Source of the DNA: an uncultured Clostridia bacterium
Lineage (GTDB): Bacteria > Bacillota > Clostridia > Oscillospirales > Ruminococcaceae
NCBI GenBank assembly: GCA_947385505.1
Contig: CANDLP010000173.1
Coordinates: 1 to 5,720 of the forward strand
Reading direction: 5' to 3'
DNA length: 5,720 nt
Every line of letters begins with the position of its first letter. Position 1 is the stretch's first letter. The position numbers and the translations under genes are program-made. Shown one piece after another: positions 5,418-5,720 of the stretch. The notes under the pieces were generated by a model. That model was not told the origin of the DNA, did not search any database, and saw only the letters and a list, made by a program, of their open reading frames with translations.

Positions 5418-5720
5418 TTAACAATCACAGCCGCAGTCATTATCGCTGTCGTGACAGCCATTATTAAGCATATCAAACAATCCTGTATCGGGGCAGCAGG
5501 GAGTACAACAGCAATTACAGCACCCACAGCCTTTGGTATCTTCTTCCTTTTCGGGCTCAGGTTTACGGGGATTATCAGGAACAATATCCGGATCTTCCTC
5601 CCGTGGATTTATCACCCATTGAATAACTTTGTCTTCAACTGTACCGTCTTCCCATATATATCCTGTCTTAAGGGATATGGTTATATAATATATTCCCGCT
5701 TTAACTCCATACAGTTCGCC
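5418..5720 (-). CDS. C-terminal part of Ig-like-domain protein with Cys-rich tail, N-terminus beyond right edge
   Basis: The frame is open from the right edge to TAA at 5420-5418, giving 100 visible residues. The first 40 (GELYGVKAGIYYITISLKTG, then YIWEDGTVEDKVIQWVINP) match the last strands of an Ig-like fold of the kind with a W-[SE]-DGT motif, frequent in Firmicute surface and phage tail proteins. A Pro/Glu/Asp-rich linker follows (about residues 41-62). The C-terminal segment then has 12 Cys in about 38 residues, including CGCCNCCC, TPCC and DCGCDC. An internal GTG at 5615 could give a 65-residue product, but the frame and the Ig-like domain continue upstream of it without a stop and no convincing RBS precedes it, so the gene is taken as truncated by the window. 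An intrinsic terminator follows the stop. It is probably a structural tail or fibre component. The Cys tail suggests metal binding or disulfide cross-linking, which is inference. Confidence 0.82.
   Translation of the reverse strand, partial: GELYGVKAGIYYITISLKTGYIWEDGTVEDKVIQWVINPREEDPDIVPDNPRKPEPEKEEDTKGCGCCNCCCTPCCPDTGLFDMLNNGCHDSDNDCGCDC

Noticed and set aside
5418..5615. Stand-alone 65-residue Cys-rich protein starting at GTG 5615
   Set aside because: The same frame continues upstream to the edge and encodes the end of an Ig-like domain, so this is the tail of a larger protein.

Overview
The window is a compact block of phage or prophage structural genes, most likely tail, fibre and host-wall-contact genes. 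All of them are on the minus strand, so gene order runs from high to low coordinates. The likely host is a low-to-moderate GC member of the Firmicutes/Clostridia. This is inferred from strong GGAGG-type ribosome binding sites before every visible start, a GH25 lysozyme of clostridial type, an Ig-like domain with a WEDGT motif, and a tail-fibre protein with the NLLDNPDF...NQRG...DRW pattern common in clostridial prophages. I cannot tell from 5.7 kb whether the element is an active phage, a prophage remnant or a phage-tail-like particle, and I cannot name the genus.

Layout in transcription order: (1) 5720-5418, the C-terminal 100 residues of a protein that enters from the right edge, with an Ig-like domain, an acidic/proline linker and a very Cys-rich tail. 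(2) A strong intrinsic terminator at 5355-5379. (3) 5318-4203, a 371-residue Gly-rich and Cys-rich protein. (4) 4182-1765, an 805-residue protein made of an N-terminal GH25 lysozyme, two Gly-rich domains homologous to the one in gene 3, and a Cys-rich linker between them. (5) 1722-1510, a 70-residue small protein. (6) 1441-965, a 158-residue small protein. (7) 885-1, a tail-fibre-like protein that runs off the left edge with 295 residues visible. The longest stretch without a gene is about 99 bases (5319-5417). There are no RNA genes, CRISPR arrays or insertion sequences.

How the parts may work together (inference): the GH25 domain would cut peptidoglycan, and the Gly-rich domains resemble those at the tips of phage fibres and would serve in surface binding or assembly. 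The small proteins would be minor tail or fibre components. The most unusual feature is cysteine. Three consecutive proteins carry dense Cys clusters, and all three Gly-rich domains share three Cys at equivalent places, in a fold that usually has few or none. The small proteins and the fibre also share short terminal motifs (N-terminal NEK-ITL and C-terminal A[ST]D-EV--[IL]FT) that look like common docking or processing tags.
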